41,616 bases of DNA from positions 1 to 41,616 of the forward strand of contig JAAYUF010000146.1 of assembly GCA_012517815.1 (NCBI GenBank), in the 5' to 3' direction. Under the pieces are notes generated by a model. That model did not search any database, had not been told where the DNA came from, and worked only from the letters and a program-made list of their open reading frames with translations. This DNA comes from Clostridiales bacterium. GTDB taxonomy: Bacteria; Bacillota; Clostridia; Christensenellales; Aristaeellaceae. This document shows, one piece after another, positions 31,957 to 39,529 of this stretch (the first letter of the stretch is position 1; each line of letters starts with the position of its first letter). A program made the position numbers and the translations under genes.

Positions 31957-32421
31957 TCAGCCTTGCGCCGGCGCGTCCAAATCTTCCTGTGCCATGCGCG
32001 CGCAGGCTTCCACATACCGCGCGCACGGCCTCGCCAGGTAGTACGCCTCGTTGCGCTCGGCCGGCACCGGGCTTGGCTGAATGCCGTGGCTTTCCAGCAG
32101 CTCGCGGCAGATCACAGTCCCGTACGCCTCGCGGAACCGCTCCGCTTTTTCCTGAATCCGCGCGTAGTGCGCCTTTTTTCTCTCCAGATCGGTCGGCGAG
32201 TCATAGCCCAGGAGCGCGCCCAGCGCCATGCTCATGCCGCAAAACGCCCCGCATATCTCGCGCAGGCCGCCCACGCCGCCGCCCATGGAGCTGCTCAGGC
32301 GCAGCGCCTCGGCCTCCTCCAACCCCATTTCGGTGTGGAAGGCCGTGAACACCGATTGCGCGCAGTTAAATCCCCGGTTGAAATAGTCCAGCGCCAGCTG
32401 CCCCTTGTCGTTCCCGCCCAT
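31957..32421 (-). CDS. C_GCAxxG_C_C family redox-type protein
   Basis: 154 aa. This Cys-rich family has the pattern GFNCAQSV (early Cys), GGLREICGAFCGMSMALG (the C-GAxxG core) and later Cys in VICRELLE and RPCARYVEACA. Members are thought to be redox or metal-binding proteins, without a defined reaction. The start ATG is 9 bp past the Mrp stop, so it is the last gene of the leftward operon. Linkage to the Mrp ATPase suggests iron-sulfur or metal handling, which is inference. Confidence 0.88.
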   Translation of the reverse strand: MGGNDKGQLALDYFNRGFNCAQSVFTAFHTEMGLEEAEALRLSSSMGGGVGGLREICGAFCGMSMALGALLGYDSPTDLERKKAHYARIQEKAERFREAYGTVICRELLESHGIQPSPVPAERNEAYYLARPCARYVEACARMAQEDLDAPAQG

Positions 32422-32430
32422 AGAGGGCCC

Positions 32431-33273
32431 TCAGGCGCGCTGCCTGGGCGCAAGGTCGACAATCGCGTCGGCCAGGGCGTCCAGCCAGTCGCCGGTGAAC
32501 AGCTCGATCAGCCCCCGGTCGATGCCCGCGCTCAGTTTGGGATCGACGGGCAGGCGCGCCGCGTGCGGGATGCCGTAGGTCTGCGCCAGTTCCGCCACAT
32601 GGCTTTCCCCGAACAGATCAATCCTGCGGCCGCAGTCCGGGCACTGGGTAAAGCTCATGTTTTCCACCAGGCCCAGAGTGGGGATGTTCATCATGCCCGC
32701 CATCTTGATGGCCTTTTCCACAATCATGCCCACCAGCTCCTGCGGGGTGGTCACCAGCACGGCCGCGTCCACGGGGATGGACTGGAACACCGTGAGCATC
32801 ACGTCGCCGGTCCCCGGCGGCATATCGATAAACAGGATGTCCTTATCCCCCCAGATGACGTCCGTCCAGAACTGCTTCACCGCGCCCGCGATGATCGGCC
32901 CGCGCCAGACCACCGGGTCGGTGTCGTTATCCAAAAGAAGGTTCAGGCTCATCACATCGATGCCGGTTTTGGTGCGCACCGGATAGATACCCTCCTCGGT
33001 GCCGGCGGCCTTTTCCGTAAGCCCGAACGCCCTGGGGATGGAGGGGCCCGTGATATCCGCGTCCAAAATGCCTACCTTAAGGCCCTGGCGCTGCGCCAGC
33101 ACCGCCAGCAGGGCCGTGACCAGGCTTTTGCCGACGCCGCCCTTGCCGCTGCAAACGCCCACCACCTTGCGGATGTGGCTTTGCTCGTGGGGTTTTTCCA
33201 GCAGGCTTTCAGGCTGGGTGCGGGTGGCGCAGCTTTCGCCGCAGTTGGAACAGTCGTGGGTGCATTCGCTCAT
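32431..33273 (-). CDS. mrp: Mrp/NBP35-type P-loop ATPase (iron-sulfur carrier)
   Basis: 280-aa ParA/MinD-like ATPase that carries Fe-S clusters to target proteins. A four-Cys N-terminal segment (Cys4, Cys8, Cys11, Cys15) resembles the NBP35 ferredoxin-like motif. The deviant Walker A SGKGGVGKS is at 42-50, the Walker B region at ILFIDMPPGTGD (146-157), and the bridging CPDC at 211-214 for the dimer-shared cluster. ATG at 33273; the ribosome site AAAGGA is somewhat distant. It lies between DUF3842 and the C_GCAxxG_C_C gene in one operon. Confidence 0.94.
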   Translation of the reverse strand: MSECTHDCSNCGESCATRTQPESLLEKPHEQSHIRKVVGVCSGKGGVGKSLVTALLAVLAQRQGLKVGILDADITGPSIPRAFGLTEKAAGTEEGIYPVRTKTGIDVMSLNLLLDNDTDPVVWRGPIIAGAVKQFWTDVIWGDKDILFIDMPPGTGDVMLTVFQSIPVDAAVLVTTPQELVGMIVEKAIKMAGMMNIPTLGLVENMSFTQCPDCGRRIDLFGESHVAELAQTYGIPHAARLPVDPKLSAGIDRGLIELFTGDWLDALADAIVDLAPRQRA

Positions 33274-33311
33274 GGATGATATTGTCCTTTCTTGTCGTGT
33301 GCGGAGGAACC

Positions 33312-33734
33312 TCAGCGTTCGGGCGGCGGGCCGGCGAGATTCGCCACCGCCTCGGCGGCCTCCGCGATGCGCTCCTCCAGGGAGGCGGGCCCGACGCCCA
33401 CCACGTGCAGCCCGCAGCGCTCCATGGGGATGAGCACCTTGCGGGCTTCGCTCTGGCTGACCGCGGCGGCGATGGCGGGGGAAATCTCCCCCAGCAGGGC
33501 GTTGGCCAGCAGCAGGCCGATGACGCCCACGATGACGTCGGCGTCGCGGCACTGGTAGCGGATGGCGTTTTCCCCCGTGGCGGCCTGCTCCGCGCCCGCG
33601 CGCAGCATCGCGGCGGTGGCGACCGCGTTGGTGCCCAGCGCCATCAGCGGCAGATCGGGCCGGCGTTGCTTGAGCGCGGCCACCAGCGAGCGGCCCACGC
33701 CGCCGCCCTGACCGTCGATTACCAGTATCTTCAC
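33312..33734 (-). CDS. DUF3842 family protein
   Basis: 140 aa. The opening MKILVIDGQGGGVGRSLVAAL and later CRDADVIVGVIGLLLANALLGE and RCGLHVVGVG are characteristic of DUF3842, a Clostridia family with a Rossmann-like dinucleotide-type fold and unknown role. GTG start at 33734 overlaps the preceding stop by 4 bp. It regularly sits near cofactor or metal genes; here it is just upstream of Mrp. Confidence 0.88.
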   Translation of the reverse strand: MKILVIDGQGGGVGRSLVAALKQRRPDLPLMALGTNAVATAAMLRAGAEQAATGENAIRYQCRDADVIVGVIGLLLANALLGEISPAIAAAVSQSEARKVLIPMERCGLHVVGVGPASLEERIAEAAEAVANLAGPPPER

Positions 33735-34900
33735 AGGCTCACGCTCCCCTGCGGCGACTCATCTTCCGCGTGGCTCAGGCTTGGGAGGACCTGCACGCCG
33801 TCCCGCGCACTATGATACGCCTCGAAATAGCGGATTTCAAGGGGAATCCATTCTTCGCGGAAGCGTTTGAGCATCGCCTCGCCGTTTCGCCGGCGGATGC
33901 GCTCCCTCTGCTCCTCCCGGTCCACGGTCAGCAGGACGCGCACCGCGTGGAGCGCGTCGTAGGCGGCGGAGAACCGCGGGTGCAGCGCGTAGCTGCCCTC
34001 GACAAGGGTCACGGGGCCGGGCGTCGCCGTTGCGGCGCGGGTTTCGCCGGTGTGGCAGTCAAACGCGCCGTACGTAAAGGGCATACCCGATAACAGCCCT
34101 GTTAAAACCTCCGCCTGAAACCGCTCGTAATGCACGTTGCCGCCCGGTTCGGCCATCCGTTCGGGCGTGCGCAGGTCAAAGGGCAGGAAAAAATCGTCCA
34201 TGTGGATTACGTCGCACCCGTACAGCGGCAGGAGCAGCGCGGCCAGCGTGGTCTTGCCGGAGGCGCAGTCCCCGTCCAGCACGATCACCGTGCGGCCGTA
34301 CGCGTTCAGGGCGGCTTCCGCCGCGCAAAGCATCGGGAGCGCCTCGCCGTAGCGCCTGAGCACCACGCGGTAGGCCGGGCGGTACGCGGCCCTGTACCGG
34401 GGGCTGTGGCGGGGCGGCAGGCGTTCGGGCCGGCCATCGGTTTGCAGGTATGCCTCCAGCGCGGCCGCCGTAAACGGCAGGCGCGGGGCGTCCTTTGGGG
34501 CGGGGGCGGCGCAACCGTCCGAACCGCTCCGCGCGCCGTCCGTGTCGGGCGCTGCCAACCGGTTCAGCAAAGCAAGGCTCTCGCCGAAGCGCTCGGCCGA
34601 GCCTTTCACCCGCTCCTGCGTAACCCGCATCATCCGCGCGATGCGTTCCGGCGGCAGCGCGCGTACCGTGGGATGGGCCAGCGACAAGCGGCACAAACCG
34701 TTGCCGATGGGCTCGAAGGCCGGGGCCTCCGGATCGGCGGCGGTTTGCGCCAGCTCAAGGCGGATGCCCTGCGCGCAGGCGGCCTCGTCCGGGAGCAGGT
34801 GACAGCAGCCAAACTCGCTCTGGTAGAGGAATTTGACCGCGTCCGCCGGCTCCGCGCACGGCCGCGCCGCAAGGCTCCGCAACAAGAATTCAGGATTCAT
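33731..34900 (-). CDS. Uridine-kinase-like P-loop protein with an extra N-terminal domain
   Basis: 389 aa. The C-terminal half is a uridine kinase/phosphoribulokinase-like domain: Walker A GDCASGKT (210-217), HMDDFFLPFDLR (233-244), VEGSYALHP for the second acidic motif, and a lid with RIRRRNGE. The N-terminal 200 residues (AVKFLYQSEFGCCHLLPDEA, NGLCRLSLAHP) form a separate domain that I associate with such Clostridia proteins but cannot name. The substrate need not be uridine. ATG at 34900 with GGGAG upstream. It follows the ECF component by 33 bp. Confidence 0.82.
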   Translation of the reverse strand: MNPEFLLRSLAARPCAEPADAVKFLYQSEFGCCHLLPDEAACAQGIRLELAQTAADPEAPAFEPIGNGLCRLSLAHPTVRALPPERIARMMRVTQERVKGSAERFGESLALLNRLAAPDTDGARSGSDGCAAPAPKDAPRLPFTAAALEAYLQTDGRPERLPPRHSPRYRAAYRPAYRVVLRRYGEALPMLCAAEAALNAYGRTVIVLDGDCASGKTTLAALLLPLYGCDVIHMDDFFLPFDLRTPERMAEPGGNVHYERFQAEVLTGLLSGMPFTYGAFDCHTGETRAATATPGPVTLVEGSYALHPRFSAAYDALHAVRVLLTVDREEQRERIRRRNGEAMLKRFREEWIPLEIRYFEAYHSARDGVQVLPSLSHAEDESPQGSVSL

Positions 34901-34933
34901 CCTTCGCTCCCGTTTGAGGGGCGCGGGCGGTCT

Positions 34934-35482
34934 TCAGGCCGCCGCGCCGGGATGGTAGACCAGCTTCGCGCGCTCCAGCGCGTACACGATGGGCGGCACC
35001 AGCACCAGCTGCGCCACGATGCCCGGCCAGGCCTTGACAAACGCGCCCCCCAGGAACAGCGCCATGGTGAAGGGCTGGTCCAGGAAAAGCGAATAGAGGC
35101 CCCAGCTGACCAGCCCCCACACCACGCGGCCCAGCAGCATCGCTCCGATCAGCGCCGCATACAGGTACGCGGGCTTTGGGGGCAGCAGCGCGTACAGCAG
35201 GCCCGCGAACGCGCCGTAAGCCGCCAGCTCAAAGGCCATGGCGACCGCGGTGGGCATCATCGGCGGCATGGTGGTCAGCAGGCTGCGCAGCAGCGGGGCG
35301 ATGAACCCCATCGCCAGCCCCCACGGCCAGCCGCATACGAAGCCGCACAGCAGCACCGGCAGGTGCATGGGCAGCAGGGCCGAGCCAAGCTGGGGCAACT
35401 GGCCCGTCAGGTAGGGCAACACCAGGGCGAGCGCAAGGAACATCGCGCTCGCGGTTAACCGGTATCCTCTGTTTTGAACCAT
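34934..35482 (-). CDS. ECF transporter S component
   Basis: 182-aa membrane substrate-binding subunit of an energy-coupling factor vitamin transporter. Six hydrophobic segments are visible, with GQLPQLGSALLPMHLPVLLC near residues 27-46, PLLRSLLTTMPPMMPTAVAM and AFELAAYGAFAGLLYALLP. This pattern is common in Clostridia S components of unassigned vitamin specificity. The ATP-binding and T subunits are not here, so it would share a global module. ATG at 35482. Its leader has a stable hairpin and could carry a regulatory RNA. First gene of a five-gene leftward operon. Confidence 0.88.
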   Translation of the reverse strand: MVQNRGYRLTASAMFLALALVLPYLTGQLPQLGSALLPMHLPVLLCGFVCGWPWGLAMGFIAPLLRSLLTTMPPMMPTAVAMAFELAAYGAFAGLLYALLPPKPAYLYAALIGAMLLGRVVWGLVSWGLYSLFLDQPFTMALFLGGAFVKAWPGIVAQLVLVPPIVYALERAKLVYHPGAAA

Positions 35483-35521
35483 GAAAAAACCGCATCCTCT
35501 CGTCTGTGCATGGCGGCCTTG

Positions 35522-35538
35522 ACCTCCTTCGTGGAGGT
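35522..35538 (-). promoter_or_regulatory. Hairpin in the leader of the ECF operon
   Basis: ACCTCC (35522-35527) pairs with GGAGGT (35533-35538). A second small stem (GATG/CATC) is next to it. The arms contain a ribosome-site-like AGGAGG, so sequestration control is conceivable. No known riboswitch consensus was matched. Confidence 0.4.
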
Positions 35539-35579
35539 GTGATGCCTTCATGACATCCGGACAAAGCGCGTTCCCGTGT

Positions 35580-35608
35580 ATCATAGCACAGTCCGCAGGG
35601 TTTGTAAA
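35580..35608 (-). promoter_or_regulatory. Promoter of the ECF-Mrp operon
   Basis: Minus strand: TTTACA (35608-35603), 17-bp spacer, TATGAT (35585-35580). Confidence 0.7.
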
Positions 35609-35649
35609 CCGCGCGCATCCTACCATAGGAAGTATTTGATGCTTTGCCC

Positions 35650-35678
35650 TTGAATCTGGCACCCGGGCATGGTATACT
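35650..35678 (+). promoter_or_regulatory. Promoter of the RluA-family gene
   Basis: TTGAAT (35650-35655), 17-bp spacer, TATACT (35673-35678). Divergent from the ECF operon promoter. Confidence 0.7.
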
Positions 35679-35707
35679 GTCGGCAATGGAATAACGGAGG
35701 CAAACGC

Positions 35708-36580
35708 ATGCAAGAAATGAGCCTGATTATTGCGCCGTGCGACGATGGGCTGCCGGTGCGCCGTCTGGCGCTGGAAAGGCTGCACATGTCCTACGGGCAG
35801 TTCAAGCGCGCCAAGTTTGACGGCGCGCTGATGCTGGACGGGGAACGCGTGCGGGCCGACAAGCGCGTCACGGCCGGGCAGCGGCTGGTCATTTGCCTGC
35901 CGCAGCGCAGGGGCGCGGGCTGCGAGCCCTGCCAGCTCAAGCTGAACATCCCCTACGAGGACGACGATCTGCTGGTGATCGACAAGCCCGCGCCGCTGCC
36001 CTCGGTATCCTCCCGCAAGCGCGACGCGGCGACGCTGGAAAACGCCGTTTACTGCTATTTCGGCTGCCCGGAGGGCTTCCTCTACCGCCCGGTGAACCGG
36101 CTGGACAAGGGCACCAGCGGGCTGATGGTCGTGGCCAAGCACTCCCACGCGCAGCAGCTGCTGCAGTCCCGCCTGCACGGGGACGCGTTCCGCCGCGAGT
36201 ATTTCGCCGTGTGCGACGGCCTGCCGCCCGCCCGCGAAGGCATCGTCGACCTCCCCATCGCCAAGGAGGACGGCGCGACCATCCGCCGCGTGGTCAGCGA
36301 TCAGGGCAAACCCGCCCGCACGCATTACCGGCTGCTGGAAACGGGCGCGGGCCGCAGCCTCGTGCGCCTGACGCTGGAAACCGGCCGCACGCACCAGATT
36401 CGCGTGCACTTGCAGGCGCTGGGCTGCCCCGTGACCGGGGATTTCCTCTACGGCCGCGAACACATGGCGCTGCCCAACCGCTTCGCCCTGCACAGCTGTT
36501 ACCTGCGCCTGCTCACCGTGCAAAACGGCTGGATCGAAATCAACAGCCCCCTGCCCGGGGAGCTGCACATGCTGCTGTAA
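35708..36580 (+). CDS. RluA family RNA pseudouridine synthase
   Basis: 290 aa. Isomerises uridine to pseudouridine in rRNA or tRNA. The N-terminal S4-like RNA-binding domain (about 15-65) is followed by the catalytic domain with PVNRLDKGTSGLMV, where Asp133 is the catalytic aspartate, and TLETGRTHQIRVHLQALG. CPVTGDFLYG completes the family pattern. The target site is not deducible. ATG at 35708 has CGGAGG 7 nt upstream. Its stop codon shares its last A with repeat copy D. Confidence 0.95.
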   Translation: MQEMSLIIAPCDDGLPVRRLALERLHMSYGQFKRAKFDGALMLDGERVRADKRVTAGQRLVICLPQRRGAGCEPCQLKLNIPYEDDDLLVIDKPAPLPSVSSRKRDAATLENAVYCYFGCPEGFLYRPVNRLDKGTSGLMVVAKHSHAQQLLQSRLHGDAFRREYFAVCDGLPPAREGIVDLPIAKEDGATIRRVVSDQGKPARTHYRLLETGAGRSLVRLTLETGRTHQIRVHLQALGCPVTGDFLYGREHMALPNRFALHSCYLRLLTVQNGWIEINSPLPGELHMLL

Positions 36581-36732
36581 CCCGGTTTCAAATCATAAGC
36601 GCCTCCGTCGCGCGGCGTTTTCTCCCGTGCCGTCGTCCTCAATGCTCGGCAGGGCCGCGCCGTCGCTTCCGTTCCCCGTTACGGAGGAAAGCCGCCTGTA
36701 AGCCTGGTCGCAGGCAGGAATGGAAACCGTAT
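36580..36732 (-). repeat. Dispersed repeat family 1, copy D (inverted)
   Basis: 153 bp, beginning on the last A of the RluA stop codon (ACCCGGTTTCAAATCATAAG) and ending GGAAACCGTAT. Shared interior: GCGGCGTTTTCTCCCGTGCC and GTCGCTTCCGTTCCCCG. Confidence 0.7.
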
Positions 36733-36771
36733 CAGGGCAGGGCCCGCAATGTGGTTTGACACAAGCCGTCA

Positions 36772-36819
36772 GCCCCCGCCCGGGGTGTCGTCCCGCAGCC
36801 CGGACCCGGCCCCGCCCCG
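36772..36819 (+). repeat. Direct repeat, left copy, flanking family 2 repeat
   Basis: GCCCCCGCCCGGGGTGTCG followed by TCCCGCAGCCCGG and GGCCCCGCCC. A near copy lies at 37003-37042, with the family 2 element in between. Confidence 0.55.
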
Positions 36820-36837
36820 TTCGCCCTCGCCGCGCGC

Positions 36838-36940
36838 CAGACTGTCGGAAAACCTCCGCCGCAGCGGAATTGGGCCCATCGTGAAACCCTTGCGGGCTTT
36901 GGAGCGGAGCACCGGAGCCTTATGCCGATGCTTTTGCCAA
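36838..36940 (-). repeat. Dispersed repeat family 2, inverted copy
   Basis: Reading leftward: TTGGCAAAAGCATCGGCATA, AAAGCCCGCAAGGGTTTCAC, CCGCTGCGGCGGAGGTTTT, GACAGTCTGG, in the same order as at 24877-24982. Confidence 0.7.
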
Positions 36941-37002
36941 AGCGATCGAACCGCCCGTCCATGCCGGAGCGCCAAGCCGGTACGCGCCCGGCGCCGCTCA
37001 AC

Positions 37003-37042
37003 GCCCCCGCCCGGGGTTGTCGCCCGCGGCCCGGCCCCGCCC
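37003..37042 (+). repeat. Direct repeat, right copy
   Basis: GCCCCCGCCCGGGGTTGTCG followed by CCCGCGGCCCGG and CCCCGCCC; pairs with 36772-36819. Confidence 0.55.
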
Positions 37043-37050
37043 TTGTCCCT

Positions 37051-37788
37051 TTACGGCTCCTGTGGGCCGGATTTCGTGCCCATCACCATATCGCGGTACT
37101 CCGTGGGCGTGCAGCCCGCAATCTCCTTAAACACCCCGGTAAAGTGCTTCAAACTGTGGTAGCCCGATAGCTCCGCCACCTCGTACACCCTAAGCCGGCT
37201 GTCCTTGAGGTGCTTTTGCGCCAGCGCGATGCGCTTCTCCGCGATGTATCGGGAAAAATTCTTGCCCGTGTGTTTCTTGAAAAACGCCGAAAGGTACTGG
37301 TGGTTCATCCCGATCTCCTCGGCGATGCTGCGCAGGGAAATCTCCTCGGACAGCCGGCTTTTGATGATCACCTTGGCGCGCTGCACAATCAGGTTGCCGT
37401 CCGGGTCGTCCTCCGCCGCCGGGGCCGGGCACGCGCGGGAGAGCGCCTGCATCAGCTCCACCCGGTCCACGGGCTTGAGCAGGTACGCCTTCGCCCCGTG
37501 CCGGATGGCCGTCTGCGCGTACTGGAAATCGGAGTAGCCGCTGATGATGATCACCGGCAGATTCGCGTCCAGCAGGTGCAGCTTCTCGATCAGCTCCAGC
37601 CCGGATACGCCGTCCATCTTCAGGTCGGTGATCACCACGTCGGGCTGGGCTCGGGGCAATAACCGCAGGGCCTCGGCCCCGTCGCCCGCCTCCGCGCACA
37701 CGCAAAAGCCCCCGATCACCTGCTCCAGCAGCTTTTTGAGCCCCGAGCGGATCACGGCCTCGTCCTCTACCAGCATCACCTTACGCAC
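37051..37788 (-). CDS. Response regulator with AraC-type DNA-binding domain (YesN-like)
   Basis: 245 aa. Receiver domain 1-120 with acidic pocket Glu8-Asp9, phosphoacceptor Asp55 (VVITDLKMDG) and Lys105 (YLLKPVD). The C-terminal AraC-type double helix-turn-helix begins at about residue 145 (ISLRSIAEEIGMNHQYLSAF, KNFSRYIAEKRIALA, YEVAELSGYHSLKHFTGVFK). GTG start at 37788 with GGAGGAGGAG just ahead. It overlaps the kinase gene by 8 bp. Its likely target is the divergent sugar-binding protein promoter, where two direct repeats lie 20 bp apart. Confidence 0.95.
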   Translation of the reverse strand: MRKVMLVEDEAVIRSGLKKLLEQVIGGFCVCAEAGDGAEALRLLPRAQPDVVITDLKMDGVSGLELIEKLHLLDANLPVIIISGYSDFQYAQTAIRHGAKAYLLKPVDRVELMQALSRACPAPAAEDDPDGNLIVQRAKVIIKSRLSEEISLRSIAEEIGMNHQYLSAFFKKHTGKNFSRYIAEKRIALAQKHLKDSRLRVYEVAELSGYHSLKHFTGVFKEIAGCTPTEYRDMVMGTKSGPQEP

Positions 37789-39529
37789 GGTTCTCCTCCT
37801 CCTTCCACAGGAGCGGCAGCCTGAGCGTGAAGCACGCGCCGCGGCCTTCGCTCTCCACCCGCACGCCGTACGGCGGCCCAAACCGCATGAAGATGCGCTG
37901 GTGCACGTTGCGCAGCGCGATGCCCGTACCGCCCCGGCCTTCCGCCGCAGGCGCGTTTTTTTCGTCGTACATCCGCTCGCGGATATGGGAAAGCCTGCCG
38001 GCATCCATCCCCACGCCGTCGTCGCGGATCTCGATGAGCAGCGTTTCCTCCCGCACCAGCGCGTGCAGCGTCACGTGCACGCCCTGATCGCCCAGCGCGT
38101 GGGTGACCACGTTTTCCACAAACGGCTGGAGGATCAGCTTGGGCACCAGGCACTCCTCCAGATCGGCGTCCAGCCGGATGCTGAACGTAAGCCGCGGCCC
38201 CAGCCGGATCGCCTGCAGGTTCAGGTAATCCTCCACGAACTGCACCTCCTGGCGCAGGCGCACCAGCTCCTTTTGCACGGAGATGGAGTAGCGCAGCATC
38301 TTGCCCACCTTGGACACCATGTCCGAGGTGTCGATATCGTCGTGATTGAGCGCGCACATGCTGACCGATTCCAGCGTGTTGTACAGGAAGTGCGGGTTCA
38401 TCTGGCTTTGCAGGGCCAGGATTTCCGCCTCCTGGCGGTTGAGCTCCGCCTGGTACTGCTCGCGGATCAGCCGCTGGATGCGCTCGGCCATCTGGTTAAA
38501 GCCGCTGGCCAAGTCGCCGATCTCGTCGCGGGTGCGCACGGGCGAGCGCTCCGAAAGGCTCCCCCGGCTGTAGGTGAGCAGGCTTTCCTGAAGCGAGCGC
38601 ACCGGCCGGGAGATGCGCGCCGCAAACAGCACGCACAGCAGCCCCGAAACGCCCAGAAACACCGCCGACATCTGCAGCATCGCCGCGGTGATGGCCCGCG
38701 CGTCCCGCTGGAGCACGTCGTAGGGGTACATCATGTACACGCTCAGCCCGGATTCCCCGGTGGTCACCGTCGCCACCAGATACTCCTTGCCCTCGATTTC
38801 CAGCTTGTCCCCGCGGGGGATGAAGGCGTACTGCATCGCGTAAGGGTAAATTTTCTGGTTTTCGGCATTGTAGATGTAAAACAGCATGTTCTCGTTATCG
38901 TCCAGGTACAGCACATTGCGGAAGCCCGCGTTGGACAGGTCGATCTTCACAAAGCCGATCACCCGCATGGTCACCGGATCGCGGATGGCGCGGGCGACCG
39001 ATACCATGTACTCCTGGCTGTGGATGAAGTAGGCGGGCTTGTTGGGGGGCAGGAACACCATGCTGCCCTCCCCGGCGCGGGCGGTGGCCATCCAGCTTTC
39101 CTCCGCCTGCGTCCAGCGGGCGGCGGTATCCGGCCCGGCGTTGGAAAAGATGTCGCCGTTCAGGCAAAACAGCGTATAGCCCACGATCTCGCTGCGCTCC
39201 AGCATCAGGGAAACGTTAAACGCGCTGATCGCCAGCCGCTCGGCGTAGGTGGATACCACCCGCGCCCCCGACTCCCGGCGGTGGAACACGTCCAGATAGT
39301 CCCCGTTCATCAGGGGCATCATGGTCAGCCGGTCCAGCTCGCGGGTGTAGCGGTCCAGGTTCAGCGAAACCTGGGTCAGGATATTGCGCATGAACTGGCG
39401 GGACTGCGCCTGCTGGCTCCCGTCGTACAGGCGGTGGGTCAGCGTGATGGTAACCAGCAGCGGCACCGCGATGAGCGGCAGGAACACCAGGATGAACTTG
39501 CTGCGAAGCGACAGAAAGCGCCGCCTCAT
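37781..39529 (-). CDS. Sensor histidine kinase, LytS/YesM type
   Basis: 582-aa membrane kinase. First helix at about 12-31, extracellular sensor to about 280, second helix at about 284-304, then a HAMP linker (SRPVRSLQESLLTY). His_kinase domain QSQMNPHFLYNTLESVS has His380; N-box LQPFVENVVTHAL; G-boxes DDGVGMD (503-509) and GRGGTGIALRNVHQR. YesM-type kinases usually sense extracellular sugars or peptides, often through a binding protein. The ATG at 39529 overlaps the SMP-30 stop (ATGA). It forms one operon with the upstream lactonase and the downstream regulator. Confidence 0.95.
   Translation of the reverse strand: MRRRFLSLRSKFILVFLPLIAVPLLVTITLTHRLYDGSQQAQSRQFMRNILTQVSLNLDRYTRELDRLTMMPLMNGDYLDVFHRRESGARVVSTYAERLAISAFNVSLMLERSEIVGYTLFCLNGDIFSNAGPDTAARWTQAEESWMATARAGEGSMVFLPPNKPAYFIHSQEYMVSVARAIRDPVTMRVIGFVKIDLSNAGFRNVLYLDDNENMLFYIYNAENQKIYPYAMQYAFIPRGDKLEIEGKEYLVATVTTGESGLSVYMMYPYDVLQRDARAITAAMLQMSAVFLGVSGLLCVLFAARISRPVRSLQESLLTYSRGSLSERSPVRTRDEIGDLASGFNQMAERIQRLIREQYQAELNRQEAEILALQSQMNPHFLYNTLESVSMCALNHDDIDTSDMVSKVGKMLRYSISVQKELVRLRQEVQFVEDYLNLQAIRLGPRLTFSIRLDADLEECLVPKLILQPFVENVVTHALGDQGVHVTLHALVREETLLIEIRDDGVGMDAGRLSHIRERMYDEKNAPAAEGRGGTGIALRNVHQRIFMRFGPPYGVRVESEGRGACFTLRLPLLWKEEENRA

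Noticed and set aside
35483-35579. Guanidine-II riboswitch, because one loop on the minus strand reads ACGA
   Set aside because: Only one such hairpin is present and the second loop does not match; the adjacent gene is not a guanidine gene.
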